From assembly GCA_024811115.1 (NCBI GenBank), contig JAKOGH010000845.1, positions 1 through 64,000 of the forward strand: a stretch of DNA of 64,000 bases. The letters are read 5' to 3'. The first letter of the stretch is position 1. Each line of letters opens with the position of its first letter. The position numbers and the translations under genes are program-made. This DNA is from Terana coerulea (lineage: Eukaryota; Basidiomycota; Agaricomycetes; Polyporales; Phanerochaetaceae). A model generated the notes under the pieces. That model made no database searches, was not told where the DNA came from, and worked only from the letters and a program-made list of their open reading frames with translations. Positions 48,482 to 59,288 of this stretch are shown here, piece by piece.

Positions 48482-48648
48482 AAGATGTACCGGCGGTATA
48501 GCTCGTGTACGCGCAATAAGTCATGTGTATGTATAGATGTAGGTCTGTTCTAATCGGCATGTGCATTGATGCCAAGTCCACCTTGTAGATTCATAGCCAT
48601 TCTTGTATACCTACACATATTATACCTACACATATTTCGTGGGGTCGA

Positions 48649-50117
48649 TCAACGCTTCGCATTCACTTCCCGCAGCGCTCGTCGGAACAGCTCGTCTTGT
48701 ACATCTCCTAAGACATCTGCGTTGCCCGGAAGGTGTCAGTAAAGGATGCATGCGCAAGTTGGAGAAGTAAAATACGCACATCGAGCAAGTTTTGGGTCCC
48801 TCTTCGACGTGAAATGCAAGTAAACTCGTCTTTGGGAGGGCCGGCTGCCACTACGACTTGCCGCAGTAAAACAATTGCGGATGTAACACTTTGCCGACTC
48901 GTATTCTGCCCCACCTTGATATCCAGGGAAATAATCGCCCAGCGGTGAGACAGATAACTTCTCCGCAAGTCCTTCAGTACCAGTCAAAAATACCATCTGA
49001 GCAACAGCCGTCAGCACAATATTTCTTAGCACAGTTGATATGCCTCACGAGAGCGGTGTCTTCAAGCCACGGCGAAATGCATAGAGTGTGAAAGACGGAC
49101 AGTGCATGTTGCAGACAATTCTGGGACAGATGCTCTTAGGAGGGACGTTGAAGCGCCGTAATGCAAAAGGTTCCACTCACCACATCTTTGCTGTCCATCT
49201 GATCATATTCGCACAAAGAGACGAAGAAGACAAGGGCAACAGCTCCTTCGAAGTGGTGCATCCACTTCTCGCTCGACTCCGGTGTCTGCGGCTGTGTATC
49301 AATGTCGAAGAACTTGAGACGTGGATGCCACTCCCGGCCGCTTGGAAAGGTACTAGCGAGTCCATGATGTCAACAACTGGCGTTTTGGAAAGCCAAATCT
49401 CGTCCTCAGTTGGTGCGTAGTCGGGCGCGAAGATGCTGTGGATTCTGCTGAGATACCATCTGGCTTTGTCCTCTAGGTGGCATTCCTCCATGAGAACAGC
49501 TGTTTCTCGTACGCCAGGGTCATCCCAAAGAGCATGAATGGCGTGACGGATATCCCAGGGCAAGGGGTCATTCTGGATCGACGCCGGAAGATCCATGATG
49601 ATGGCACGATGGGCATAATTTTGCGGCAACGGCTCAATGCCCAGCTCGGTCATGGCCTCCAGAACGGCCCTGCCGTGCGAGTAAGTCTCGTAGATAGCCA
49701 GCAACGACGACGTGCTCACTGTACAATCAGGATGGCATTTGTGAATATTACCGCCTTGTCGGAGATAGGTCCAGGCAAATTCCGGACGGAGAAAAAACTC
49801 GTTGGGCGTGATCCTCAGCTGATTGAGCAATGTCAACTGTAGTTGTGCGTGCGAAGTCAGCTCACAGTGGGGCTCTGATAAAAGTGTGGTAAACACCTTG
49901 TTGTAAGACTCACCGACCTCGCATAGTAGAACTTGGGATCCGTGCCTGTTCACGGCACTTCGAGTGGCGCCTTTAGGTCCTAAACCTACATATTCTTTAG
50001 GCACATTCGCACAGTTCAAGATCGATTGAGCAAGTTTATGGTATCGAGAGTGAACGACGTACTGGTTATTAGCTTCAAGTTGGCACGTTGTCGCGGTCTA
50101 GATATGCCGCTACCCAT
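48649..50117 (-). CDS. degenerate G-alpha-like protein 1
   Basis: Heterotrimeric G-protein alpha fold without a usable nucleotide site. The N-terminus MGSGISR keeps the myristoylation pattern. The P-loop position reads LLCEVGESYNK instead of GxGESGKST. The helical domain is recognisable: YLSRIHSIFAPDYAPTEDEI. The switch II position reads FFDIDTQPQTPESSEKW, so the GGQ glutamine is not in place, followed by the conserved WMHHFEGAVALVFFVSLCEY. The NKxD position reads FLTGTEGL. Then LGDYFPGYQGG, YLHFTSKRDP, ending FRRALREVNAKR. It lacks the residues used for GTP binding and hydrolysis. One G-run break (49333-49335). Confidence 0.75.
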
Positions 50118-50410
50118 CGCGCAGTTTCTCAGCAGCCTGACTGGGCGACTCGGAGCTCCGAATGCAATGGTGAGCAGAGCAATTGTCCGGGTGAGCTGTG
50201 CGTAAGTTGCTCGAGTGGAGTAACCGTGACTGGCAGAAATTATGATCACGGTTTGTCAACGCTGCATGTGAACAGTAGACGGAACATGAATCAGCTCGTG
50301 AGAGTGACATACTTGATTAACACTGAGACTGATTTCAGAATACCCCGTGCGCAGTGCCGCCTGATGGGTACTAGTACCGCCAGATGAAATTTGAGCGCAC
50401 GGCATACTAT

Positions 50411-51848
50411 TCACAAGGAGAAATGTTCATAATAGTCCTTCTTCCTGAGATGTAACTGCAACAGGATATCCTGCAAGCCGCTTAGAACGACTGATAAACG
50501 TAGTTGTCAGTGCAGAGATGGAATACTCGACGCTATACACTCACATTTAAATTGCTCCGTATCGTTCACATGGGTGTAATGCGCATATATTTGCTTTGTT
50601 GCGGCGTTCTGATTCAATGATACAAAGCGATCGAGAATATACGAACAAGCGGCATCGTAGTTATGTCCGCCGTGGTAGTCTGGAAAATAGTCAATTAACG
50701 GTATTCGGGAAAGCTTCTCGCTGAACTCGTCAGTATCTTCCAATAGGAGAATCTAAAAAATAAAATAAAAATAAAATGAGCCGCTGGGTAACAGTATCAC
50801 TGATAAATTTGATCGCACCATTGAAGTTTTTATGAACCACCTGGAGTTACAGACTGAGTCGAAATCGGTCAACGCATGGTGCATGAAGGTCTGTGTTCTT
50901 CATTATACCATAGTTGAAATATGGGCTAATGTTGGATTACGCGTACCGTATTAGAATCCTTGTCTATGCGGTCATAGTGACTCAAGCTTGCAATGTACAC
51001 AATCGCGGCCATGTCTTCGAAGAAAGGCAGTACCTTCTTGCGGGACTCCGACCTCCAGCGGATGTTAAAGAACCTGTAGGTCAGCTCTCCTATGGTATGC
51101 ACAACCTCCCTCGGACTTGTGTCGCATGCATACGCTTGTCGAATGTCCGCGTCGGAGGGTATGTAACCGGGCACAGTTATGCGTGACACTGCGTGGTAGA
51201 AATATAATGTGGTGGCATCCAGTTGCAGCTCCTCAGAGCGACCGATAACTTCTCGAACACCGGGATCATCGTGAAGTCGGTGAAGCGCATCCACGATGTC
51301 GGGTGGAAAGGACGCATAGTATGTTCCTGCCGCCGCATCGAGAATCACAGGCCAAAGAGCAGCATTTTCTGGCGACAGCCGGATAGCGAGGCGATGCATG
51401 GCTTCAAAAATCTTTCTAAAATGCAAACATGAGCAAGGATACTGCCGTAGAGGAATCGAGAGACAAACCGCATAGACCGAAGCACGCCATTGTTGACGAC
51501 ACGTTTGGCGGATGTTCTTTCGCTATCGCTGTAGGGCCCAGACATGCGTCTCATTTGCGACATGAACGCCGCCTGGATTGTGACCAGTAAGCAATAGCAG
51601 GGCTGCACACGCAACAGTGTCGCTTGCACCTTTCTCGTGGGGGAGCATACGAGTCGCACACTAGGATGTCGATCTGGTTTTGCGGGCCAGTCTGTCGCGT
51701 TGCAGCTGTAGATCAATCTCGTCACTACCTGATATGATCATGCAAAGGATCAGAATCGCCGTATATTCGTCGAACAAAGCTACATACGTTGTTTCGCTCT
51801 AAGCGCAGCAGCCCTCCGCTTGGCAGCCTTCGACGATACGCAGCCCAT
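50411..51848 (-). CDS. degenerate G-alpha-like protein 2
   Basis: N-terminus MGCVSSKAAKRRAAALRAKQR (myristoylation plus possible palmitoylation cysteine), then EIDLQLQRDRLARK as in G-alpha N-terminal helices. The P-loop region reads VRLVCSPTRKVQAT. Helical domain: TLYFYHAVSRITVPGYIPSD. Switch II region: FFNIRWRSESRKKVLPFFED, then MAAIVYIASLSHYDR. NKxD position: LLLEDTDEFSEKL, keeping only the Asp. Then PLIDYFPDYHGG, ATKQIYAHYTHVNDTEQF, LSGLQDILLQLHLR. A frame change or missing intron near 51670 is unresolved, so the P-loop region is uncertain. Head-to-tail with its neighbours. Confidence 0.7.
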
Positions 51849-52821
51849 GTCACCAGCGAGGAGACCTAATGCCTACGCACTTGATAGTGGGTACGAGGAA
51901 GCTGCAAGCAGAACACGCACTGAGATTGACAGAGTGGGGATGGGTAGGTATGGGTACACGCTCACCAGAACGGCATCGCGACGGCGTCAAGGGCACAGCC
52001 CTGAAGATGCGAGCGATTGAGTTTTCACCGTCGTTCAAAACAAGGCCTCCGCAACATCTACACAAGCGACGTCTCCGCCGTCAATGTTGATTGTGAATGG
52101 TATGCCCGTTGACGAGGCTGTCGCTATCCTGCGACTCGGACCGTCCTGTGGAAGGCTATGGTTCAGCGCTCAACGACAGGCATCCGATCTGAAGTAGCGA
52201 GCGGACTTCAGTAAAGCAACACGATACCACAGACTTGTCTGCATGGAAGGCAAGACCACTCTCCTGGGCATGTTCGGTTGAGTGGTGGTCGTCGTCGACA
52301 CAAGCGCAACAATTTGATGGCGGCCTGCTCCCGCCCGAACTGCGCGCTTATTTAGGTGGCGCGTGGCACATTGAAATTAGCGTCTCAAACCTGCCTCAAA
52401 CGCCACAAAGCTTCCGCTCAAAAAATAATTGGTTCATCCACCATAATGTCACTATACTCTCTCCGGCCCTCAGTATGATACATATACTAGTTAAGACACC
52501 AACAAATCACAAATACCGAAACTAACGCTGCGCTCGCGACGCGCACAAAAGAACGTCGATTTCCTCATAGGGATACTAAATACTGGAGTGAATGTTCTAT
52601 CAAGCTCCAGTGGACAGCACTCCGGCCTCGCTCTCTCAATCGTCATACCATCGTGGTGAGGAGCGTCGACATGACCAAGAGTTGCGCCAGATCATAGCAA
52701 GCAAGTGTGATGACCGCGGTGCTTCGGCGCCGCAACGACCACCGCAACAGGCGGCCGTGGAAGGGTTCACCATTCAACACCGCAGCGACCGCGGCTAGCA
52801 GCTTCGACGCGTGGTCTTCAG
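51849..52821. other. spacer between G-alpha-like copies 2 and 3
   Basis: About 970 bases with no supported gene. It should hold the promoter of copy 2. Confidence 0.4.
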
Positions 52822-54248
52822 TTATTGCTTCCCGCGCATCTCGTGCGCAATCTTTACGTCGTCTATCTGACTCAAGACCACTGTCCTCGCACGTAATCAG
52901 CCAGCAACAGACTTGTGAAAGCGCGGCCGACCTACTGCGGGCGTGAATATAGCTATTGGCGGTAGTCATGAAGTGCACATAGACTCCCCGATACTTTCCC
53001 CGGGGAAGCAGGCTCTGGAACAGGGAGAGCATATATTTGCACGCAGCGTCGGAGTTGTCGGCGCCGGCGTAGTCCGGGAAGTAGTCTCTCAGTGGCTTCC
53101 GAGTAAGCTTCTCCTGGAACTTGTCGAGGTCGTAAAATAGCAGACTCTAAGAAAAGAGAGCCTGAGAAGAGGAAGACAGTTGTCATGGGAATGCGACGCA
53201 CTATGGAAGTATTTCGGAGCCAGTTTGAGTGGCTCAGTTCGCGGAAAGTCGACACTGTTGATTGCATGTATCTTGCCTGTTATGGGAATATCAAGTTAGG
53301 TTCGGGGAAGGGGCTCAAGAAAGGCAAGACGCGCCTCTGGGTCAGCATGTGCATCGTCGTATTCACTCAAGCACACCATGAAGACGAGCAGAGTACAATG
53401 TTCGAACTGGTGCAACCACTTCCTGTATGAACCGGTCCACGGAACGACGAAGAACCTGCAGGTCCGGCGGTGCACTGAGACAGTCAACGCCATCGTCTTG
53501 TCTGTCACGATAGGCGATGCTCGAGTGCTGTCCTCTGCGACTTGTAGCTGCCGGATGTCCTCATCTGTGGCGACATAATATGGGGAGGACACGCGGTCGA
53601 TGGCGGTGCAGAAATGGACCACGAAATGGGGTATGAGAAGCTCTTCGGCGCGGGTAAAAGCCTCCTGTACGCCAGGATCCCGCTGAAGGCCGAGCAGAGC
53701 TTCGCCCACGTCATTCGCCAGGGTGTTATACCGTGCAGGGGACGGTATGCTCATAACGACAACTTTGAAAGCTTCGTGTTTTCAGGGTCTAGTGGAATAC
53801 GGAAGCGAGACATGGCCTCCAGAACGTCGCTAAGCAGGAGATTAGGTACTGACGGTAGCTTCGGCGACAACGATCGTACCGCATACTTCGAATGGCAACG
53901 GAGAATATGAGCTGATGTGGCGTGCGTTTAGTACGAATGAGTCCATTGTCCTCGTCCTCGATGCGGCTCAGATGCTGGAGAAGTGCTGTCTGTGGAAATT
54001 GGTGAGAGGCGACGTTTTGACCACCAAAAGGACGGAATGCGCACCTTTCCAGTACAGTGACGGGAGTCATATAGCAGTGCATCAGCCTGACTCGCCCTGT
54101 CGTGCCTGTATCGTGCGAGCAGCTCGTCGATTTCATAGCTGCCTTTATTGATAATAGATGTGGTCGTAATCAAACTGTTTGGAAGACAGTAAGGGGACTC
54201 ACGCCTTTGAGCTTCACTGACTGTCCTAAATGACTGGATGAAGCCCAT
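52822..54248 (-). CDS. degenerate G-alpha-like protein 3
   Basis: N-terminus MGFIQSFRTVSEAQRR; then GSYEIDELLARYRHDRASQ and a P-loop remnant LLYDSRHCTGKV. Helical domain: HFCTAIDRVSSPYYVATDED. Switch II position: FFVVPWTGSYRKWLHQFE, then VFMVCLSEYDD. Next FRELSHSNWLRNTSIV, with NKxD replaced by LLFYDLDKFQEKL. Then PLRDYFPDYAGADN, GVYVHFMTT. The 3' end is uncertain: a last exon ending AHEMRGKQ at 52822 fits the family. The three copies differ from one another at nearly every nucleotide-contact position. Confidence 0.65.
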
Positions 54249-54498
54249 TTTCACACGCCTAGCAGGTAGTCTTCGTGAGTAGTGTAGAGGTGGGCCTGGG
54301 ACAGCGGCAAGACCGATGTAACCACGACATTAGGTTCAATCGCTGATAGATGCCCCACTGTGCCGTCAAAAAGTATGATAATAACAGCCGTCGCCATCCA
54401 CTTCATGCGCTGCAGTGTTTCCGCTCGGGTAGCGAGCCGTAGCACTGCAATGTCACAGAGCTTCTTAGCATGACGAAGGCGGGTTGTGGGTGGGTTCG

Positions 54499-55078
54499 GG
54501 AGGCACCAGGGGGGGGCAGTATCGCTAGCGCTGAAATCACCTTGTCTAGTGGTGGTGACCCCCTCCTCGGGGTCCCGCCGCAGAGACGCTCACCACATTT
54601 GGTAAGATGCTGATTGCCGTCAATGTCACTTGCACTGGCAGACGAGATTACAGCCTGCTTGTCCATTGCTCTCAATGCCACCCCATTACACACCCGCCGA
54701 TCACAAGATATGGCCATTGCTGCATAAGGCTCGATAAAAGAGCAATTTTCTTGTGCTCGCAGGCCCTTACATCGACCAGTTGGAAGTCCAGCACAGGCGG
54801 CCGTTTGGCCGAGCCCCCGTTGAAGTACATACACTAAGCCTTCCGAGGACGAAACTAGGGTTATCAACATTGACATAGCTCTAAGAGATTTCAGGGGTTT
54901 TCGCAAATATGTAGCTCACAGCGTCGCACCAACCTGCACAGGTACCGGTAAGTCACTGTAAGTAGTCATCTCGTTGTTACCTTGCAACTGGGGTCTTGCC
55001 TAATATTGAGCGTCTGATCTGCTGGCGCTTCGACAAGGTGATTTCAGCGCTAGCGATACTGCCCCCCCTGGGAGGCAC
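54499..55078. mobile_element. non-autonomous hAT-type transposon (MITE)
   Basis: A 564-base element (54507-55070) has terminal inverted repeats of about 39-40 bases. The left end is CAGGGGGGGGCAGTATCGCT... and the right end is the reverse complement of the same sequence; they differ only by G8 versus G7. It is flanked by the exact 8-base direct repeat GGAGGCAC (54499-54506 and 55071-55078). An 8-base target duplication and termini starting CAGGG are the signature of the hAT superfamily. No transposase frame lies inside, so it would depend on an enzyme elsewhere. A small inner hairpin (GACCCC/GGGGTC, 54557-54574) is present. Confidence 0.85.
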
Positions 55079-55921
55079 GGCTGCACGATTGATGGCAGGA
55101 CGGCTGCGGAGCTCGAAAATATGCCTCCGCTCCGCTCCGTGATCCCAAGCGCGCGGGAACGCCACAAAGCTCTCAACCCAAACCGTCATCTCCGTGAACA
55201 CGCACTTGGCCTCTTTCGCGAGGCGAGTACTGACCCCGCTGGGCTTATTCACGGCTCAGATCACGAGGACGCTGACGCAGCACACGCCCTAGGTCGAAGC
55301 CTCAGGTTGCTCAGCGTAGCAATTCGACGCAGTGAACGTGCTCGGCCATCGGGCGCCAAACGTTAGTGGAGCGATGGGCCGACGAGCGAGCTCGCCAGCG
55401 ATCGGCGGCGGGCTAAGGTCACACCTGGGCCATGCGCGCGCGACACGGCTGCTTTCGTCGGCTTGATCATGGCTTGGGGACCCCGGACAACGCGCTCTCC
55501 GACGTGAGTGCGCCGCAACACGGCAGCCTGAGCACGGCCAGGGTGACCAAGCGACCGGCCTCGCCCTGCGGCCCACCGTGCGACCGGCGGATCAAAAATG
55601 CTTGCGGAAACGCAAGGGCTGACTGATAAATCCGAGGCGGGTCAACGGGAGTCTTCCCCAAAGGGGTTATGCGATGCCTTCTTTCGGATGACGGAGTGCT
55701 CCACCGCGTCGCCCGATCGTGTTCCCTCCCCGCTGTGCGAGCGGTGGGTCTTCATCCGCCAGACGAATGCGTGCTCCCGGGCTATTGCGTTCTACCTCTG
55801 AGCACAATGTCAGTGTCGACGTCATTTCGCCACTTGCAGCTGGCGGTATAAAGAGCGCACGGAGGATGCCAGGAGTTTTCTCAACTTCACAGTTCTCCGC
55901 CAGCCCACCCCTTACATCACC
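55079..55921. other. intergenic, rds1 promoter side
   Basis: No gene is supported. Several arginine-rich open frames (55121-55801) have no domain and reflect high G+C. Confidence 0.4.
55846..55852 (+). promoter_or_regulatory. TATA box of rds1
   Basis: TATAAAG, 76 bases before the ATG at 55922. Confidence 0.6.
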
Positions 55922-57222
55922 ATGTTCGCTTTCCTCCCAGCGGCCCTCGCCGCGCAAGTTGCATGGCAAGCGGGCTCTGCAGTCGCCAACCCGGTACCCA
56001 CGCCGTCCGGCGGCCTGGGCACTTCGCCCACCGACGTCCCCGTCTACAACGCACTGAGCGACTTTGACTTCGCGTCTTTGGTAAGTCTGCACCACTGACG
56101 CATTCATTACCGGTGGCTGACACTACCTCGCAGAACCTCGCTCTGCACCAGGAGTACATCGAACTCGACCTCTTCCACCATGGCCTGGCCAAGTTCTCGA
56201 AGCAGGAGTTCATCGACGCCGGCATCGGCCCTGACGAGCAGTTCCTCATCGAGTTTATGGCTGACCAGGAGGTCGGCCACGCTCAACTCATTACAAACAT
56301 CCTCTCGCCCGGCAACGCCTCCAAGGAGTGCACCTACTCCTACCCGTTCGAAACCGTGCGCGAGTTCATCGACTTCTCGATGAAGGTCACGCGCTTCGGC
56401 GAGAGCGGCGTCTTTAGTTTCCTCGAGCACCTCGACTCCCGTGCGGCTGCCTCGCTCCTGCTCGAGTCTATCTCCACGGAGAGCCGGCAGGAGATGATCT
56501 TCCGCCAGCTCGAGGGCTGTTCCCCATGCCCGTGAGTCTCACTCGCGTCTTCTTCACGAGCGCTCTCTGACCATTGTGTGTACAGTTCTGGTTCACGCCG
56601 GGCATCACGCAGAGCATGGCGTGGACGTTGCTCGCGCCGTACATCACCAGCTGCCCATCGGACAACGCACGCATCGAGTTCCAGAATTTCCCTGGGCTCA
56701 ACATCACGAACGCGCCGAACGCCTCCATCCTCACGAACGAGACCTACCCGTCCATCTCGAATAACCGCACCGTCGCCTTGTCCCAGCTCGGTTGCTAGCT
56801 GAACCTCACCTGGGAGAACCCTGGGAAGGCCATTGGCCCGGATTTGTCCTACAACACGACGACCACCGCGGGCGCTGCCAAGGTGAGCCCGCTCGTGCTG
56901 CAGAGTTGCATTGCGCTGACATCGTTTGCAGTACGCCGCGTGGATCTCGCAGCTGAACACCACCTACACGCCCCTCGAGAACATCGACGGCAACTTTGCG
57001 ACCACCACCCAGCCCGGCGGCTCCATCTTCGGCAACGGCACCGCTGCCACCATCAACGGCACTATGTAAGCCACGTCGCACTATTCGTATATGCTCTCGG
57101 TGCTGACATCTTTTCGCAGCTTTGTGCTCATCGTGGATGACAACCCTTACGTGACGCCGTTCAACCTGTCGCTGTTGAACGAGCACGTCGTCGCCGGTCC
57201 TGCCCTCTACATTGCGGGCTAA
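55922..57222 (+). CDS. rds1: Rds1-like secreted ferritin-like protein
   Basis: Stress-related secreted protein with a ferritin-like domain (Ferritin_2 type); fission yeast rds1 responds to nutrient stress. Signal peptide MFAFLPAALAAQVAWQAG. Then DVPVYNALSDFDFASLNLAL, QEYIELDLFHHGLAKFS, FLIEFMADQEVGHAQLITNI, YPFETVREFIDFSMKVTRFG, DSRAAASLLLESISTESRQE. The metal-ligand-type Glu/His (EYIE, EVGH) are present. After the intron, FWFTPGITQSMAWTLLAPYI and the C-terminal half to YIAG. Two defects: GGGCTG near 56517 lacks one C (family reads EGLFPMP), and an in-frame TAG stands at 56796-56798 between LSQLGC and LNLTWENPG. Confidence 0.85.
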
Positions 57223-57615
57223 ATTGGTTGTTTTATGTCAACGCTCATATATAACAGTATCTTGCCTCCCCTAAAAAGACACCGTAGAAACAGTCATTGG
57301 ACAATATTTGTACATTATCTCGTGCTTCATCTTGTAATTCATGCGATGAAGTTATTGTAGCTTCTAGACAATTCAATTGTCATGTATTTGAACCATAGTC
57401 TTTCCCAGTGTGCCAATGTCTGTCAGAACTGTTTGCCAGGGCTATACAGAGTTAGGTGAAGGTGGCAGTGCTCCCGGAGTATCTTACGGGATAATCACGA
57501 GACTTAGTCGTCACGCAGAAAGTGGGATGAACATGCAAGTCTCATTCAACGCATCACTATCGTAACATAGCTAGTATCTCGCCGACATCATTCGAGTCGC
57601 TATCAAACCAATCCT
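57223..57615. other. convergent 3' region rds1/hydrophobin
   Basis: Shared 3' side of rds1 (+) and the hydrophobin gene (-). A+T rich; no gene. Confidence 0.5.
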
Positions 57616-58054
57616 TCAAAGGCTGATGGGAACGCAGCCGATGGAGATGAGGCCGCCCTGCGAACACGAGCCGTCAGCGCATTGTGTAAAGAGCGAAGCG
57701 AGAGGGACCTACGACAGCGTTGTTCTCGCAGCAGACGGGGTGGGCATTGCAGGAGTTGCCGCTGCCAACGCCGATGACGCTGATGGGCGAGCAATTGGCA
57801 CCGACGAGGCCGGTGACGCTACCGACAGCGACTCCGACGAGGCCCAGGAGGGCACTGCCGGCAGCCGAGTCCGCCTACAAATCATCGCAGTCAGCGACGA
57901 GACTCCGGGACGAGCGAAAGCGACTCACGCTCTGGACAGAGTTGCAGCACTGGATCGGTCCGGTGTTGCAGTTTCCGTCGCGCGCAGCGAGGGGCGTGGC
58001 GGCCGCAAGAGCAGGGAGCGCGAGGACGGCGAGGGCGGCGAAGCGGGCGAACAT
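57616..58054 (-). CDS. class I hydrophobin
   Basis: Small secreted surface-active protein that self-assembles on hyphae. Exons 58054-57929, 57874-57713 and 57657-57616 join in frame to 109 residues. Signal peptide [19 protein letters not shown]. All eight cysteines are in hydrophobin order: C; CC ([13 protein letters not shown]); C (GANCSPI); C (NSCNAH); CC (PVCCENN); C (IGCVPISL). The spacing and the N-x-PIQCC start are those of class I hydrophobins of Agaricomycetes. No defects. Confidence 0.95.
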
Positions 58055-58161
58055 AATGCGATGGGGAGTCGTTACTGAGAGAGTTTAAGAGGCTTAGGAG
58101 AGCTGAGTCGCGCTGGGAAGTGCAGCTGAGCTTGCCCTTTCCCTGCCCAACCACTCCAGGG

Positions 58162-58168
58162 TTATATA
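58162..58168 (-). promoter_or_regulatory. TATA box of hydrophobin gene
   Basis: TATATAA on the minus strand, about 110 bases before the ATG at 58054; consistent with strong regulated expression. Confidence 0.6.
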
Positions 58169-59288
58169 CCATCGCAGGCTGCGACCCTGCAGCCATCCCG
58201 TGCGCACGCGCGGCGGGCACGCCCCGCCGAGACCCGCGCGGGCTCGCTTGTGCTCGCCGGACGCCGTCGCGCTCGCCGCGGGATGTCGTGGATGTGTCGT
58301 GTGTTGGTCGTGCGCCGCGCCCGGCTCCACCTGAATTAAGGGGAGCGGGCGGGCGAAGGCGTAGCCGAGGCGCTTGGCGGGTCAAGTGCTGATTGGGACG
58401 GCCTTCTGTGGCTTCGGCGGCGGCGCGATATGCGTGAAGGAGGGCGGGACGCTGCGTCTCGCTGGTGCCCTGGCAGGCCGCCTCCCCGCTGAGGATTCGT
58501 AGTGCATATATGCCGTTCTTGTGAACCTCCCTACGACCTTGAAACAGCTCGCACAGAGGCTCAGAGCGCCGTGTGCCCCGCGCGTCGGCGCATTTGAGAG
58601 CAACGGGAGATGCATCTGGGCATGCGGCGGGCCCCAAGTTAAGCGCGGTCACAGTTACGGAGCATCAGCCAGCGCAAAATGAAAGAGGAGCAATCGACTG
58701 ACAGGCGCATCAAAAACAGAAGCGGCCGCTGCGTCAGGGCCGCCGGCTATTCTGGGGGACCTGGAAGGCATCTGGAATGGAAGAGGCTACGTCAATGGGC
58801 GAGCAGTAAAGTCGCCGAGTCCTCCTGGACTGGCGGCTTCTGTCTGCGCATGTGGGAGGTGGCTTGACGGCAGCGCGGGAGGTTGGTGAACGGGCAACAC
58901 AAGCAAAATTGCATAGCAAGATCACGCACTACAGTACAGGTTCAGCGGAATAGACAGAAAACACAGAAGGTATCGGGGTGGCGGACTGCGGGACAAGATC
59001 TACAGGCGGTTCGGAGGACGTTTGGGTTTGGGACTAGGACAGCGCAGTCAAACAAGAAGATAGGAGAACAACAAAGCATACGGGTATCGCAGGGACCTAG
59101 ATGGGCCAGCATCTATCTTTTCGTTCTGTAGCGAGGGAGTCATAGGATTGGGTCGTAGCACTCATGCAGCAAAGCCCGAGCGATCCACTGCTTTGCCCTT
59201 GCGTCCGCCGACCGAGGCAGGCGGCGACGGGCGATGGAACGACGGCACAGGCGGCAAGTGAGCAGAGAGCGGCGAGAGGACAGCCCCG
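58169..59288. other. intergenic, hydrophobin upstream region
   Basis: About 1.1 kb, very G+C rich near 58200-58400, with no supported gene. Confidence 0.4.

Noticed and set aside
55121..55801. several arginine-rich open frames
   Set aside because: High G+C gives long chance frames on both strands; no domain, no intron signals, and they lie in the rds1 upstream region.
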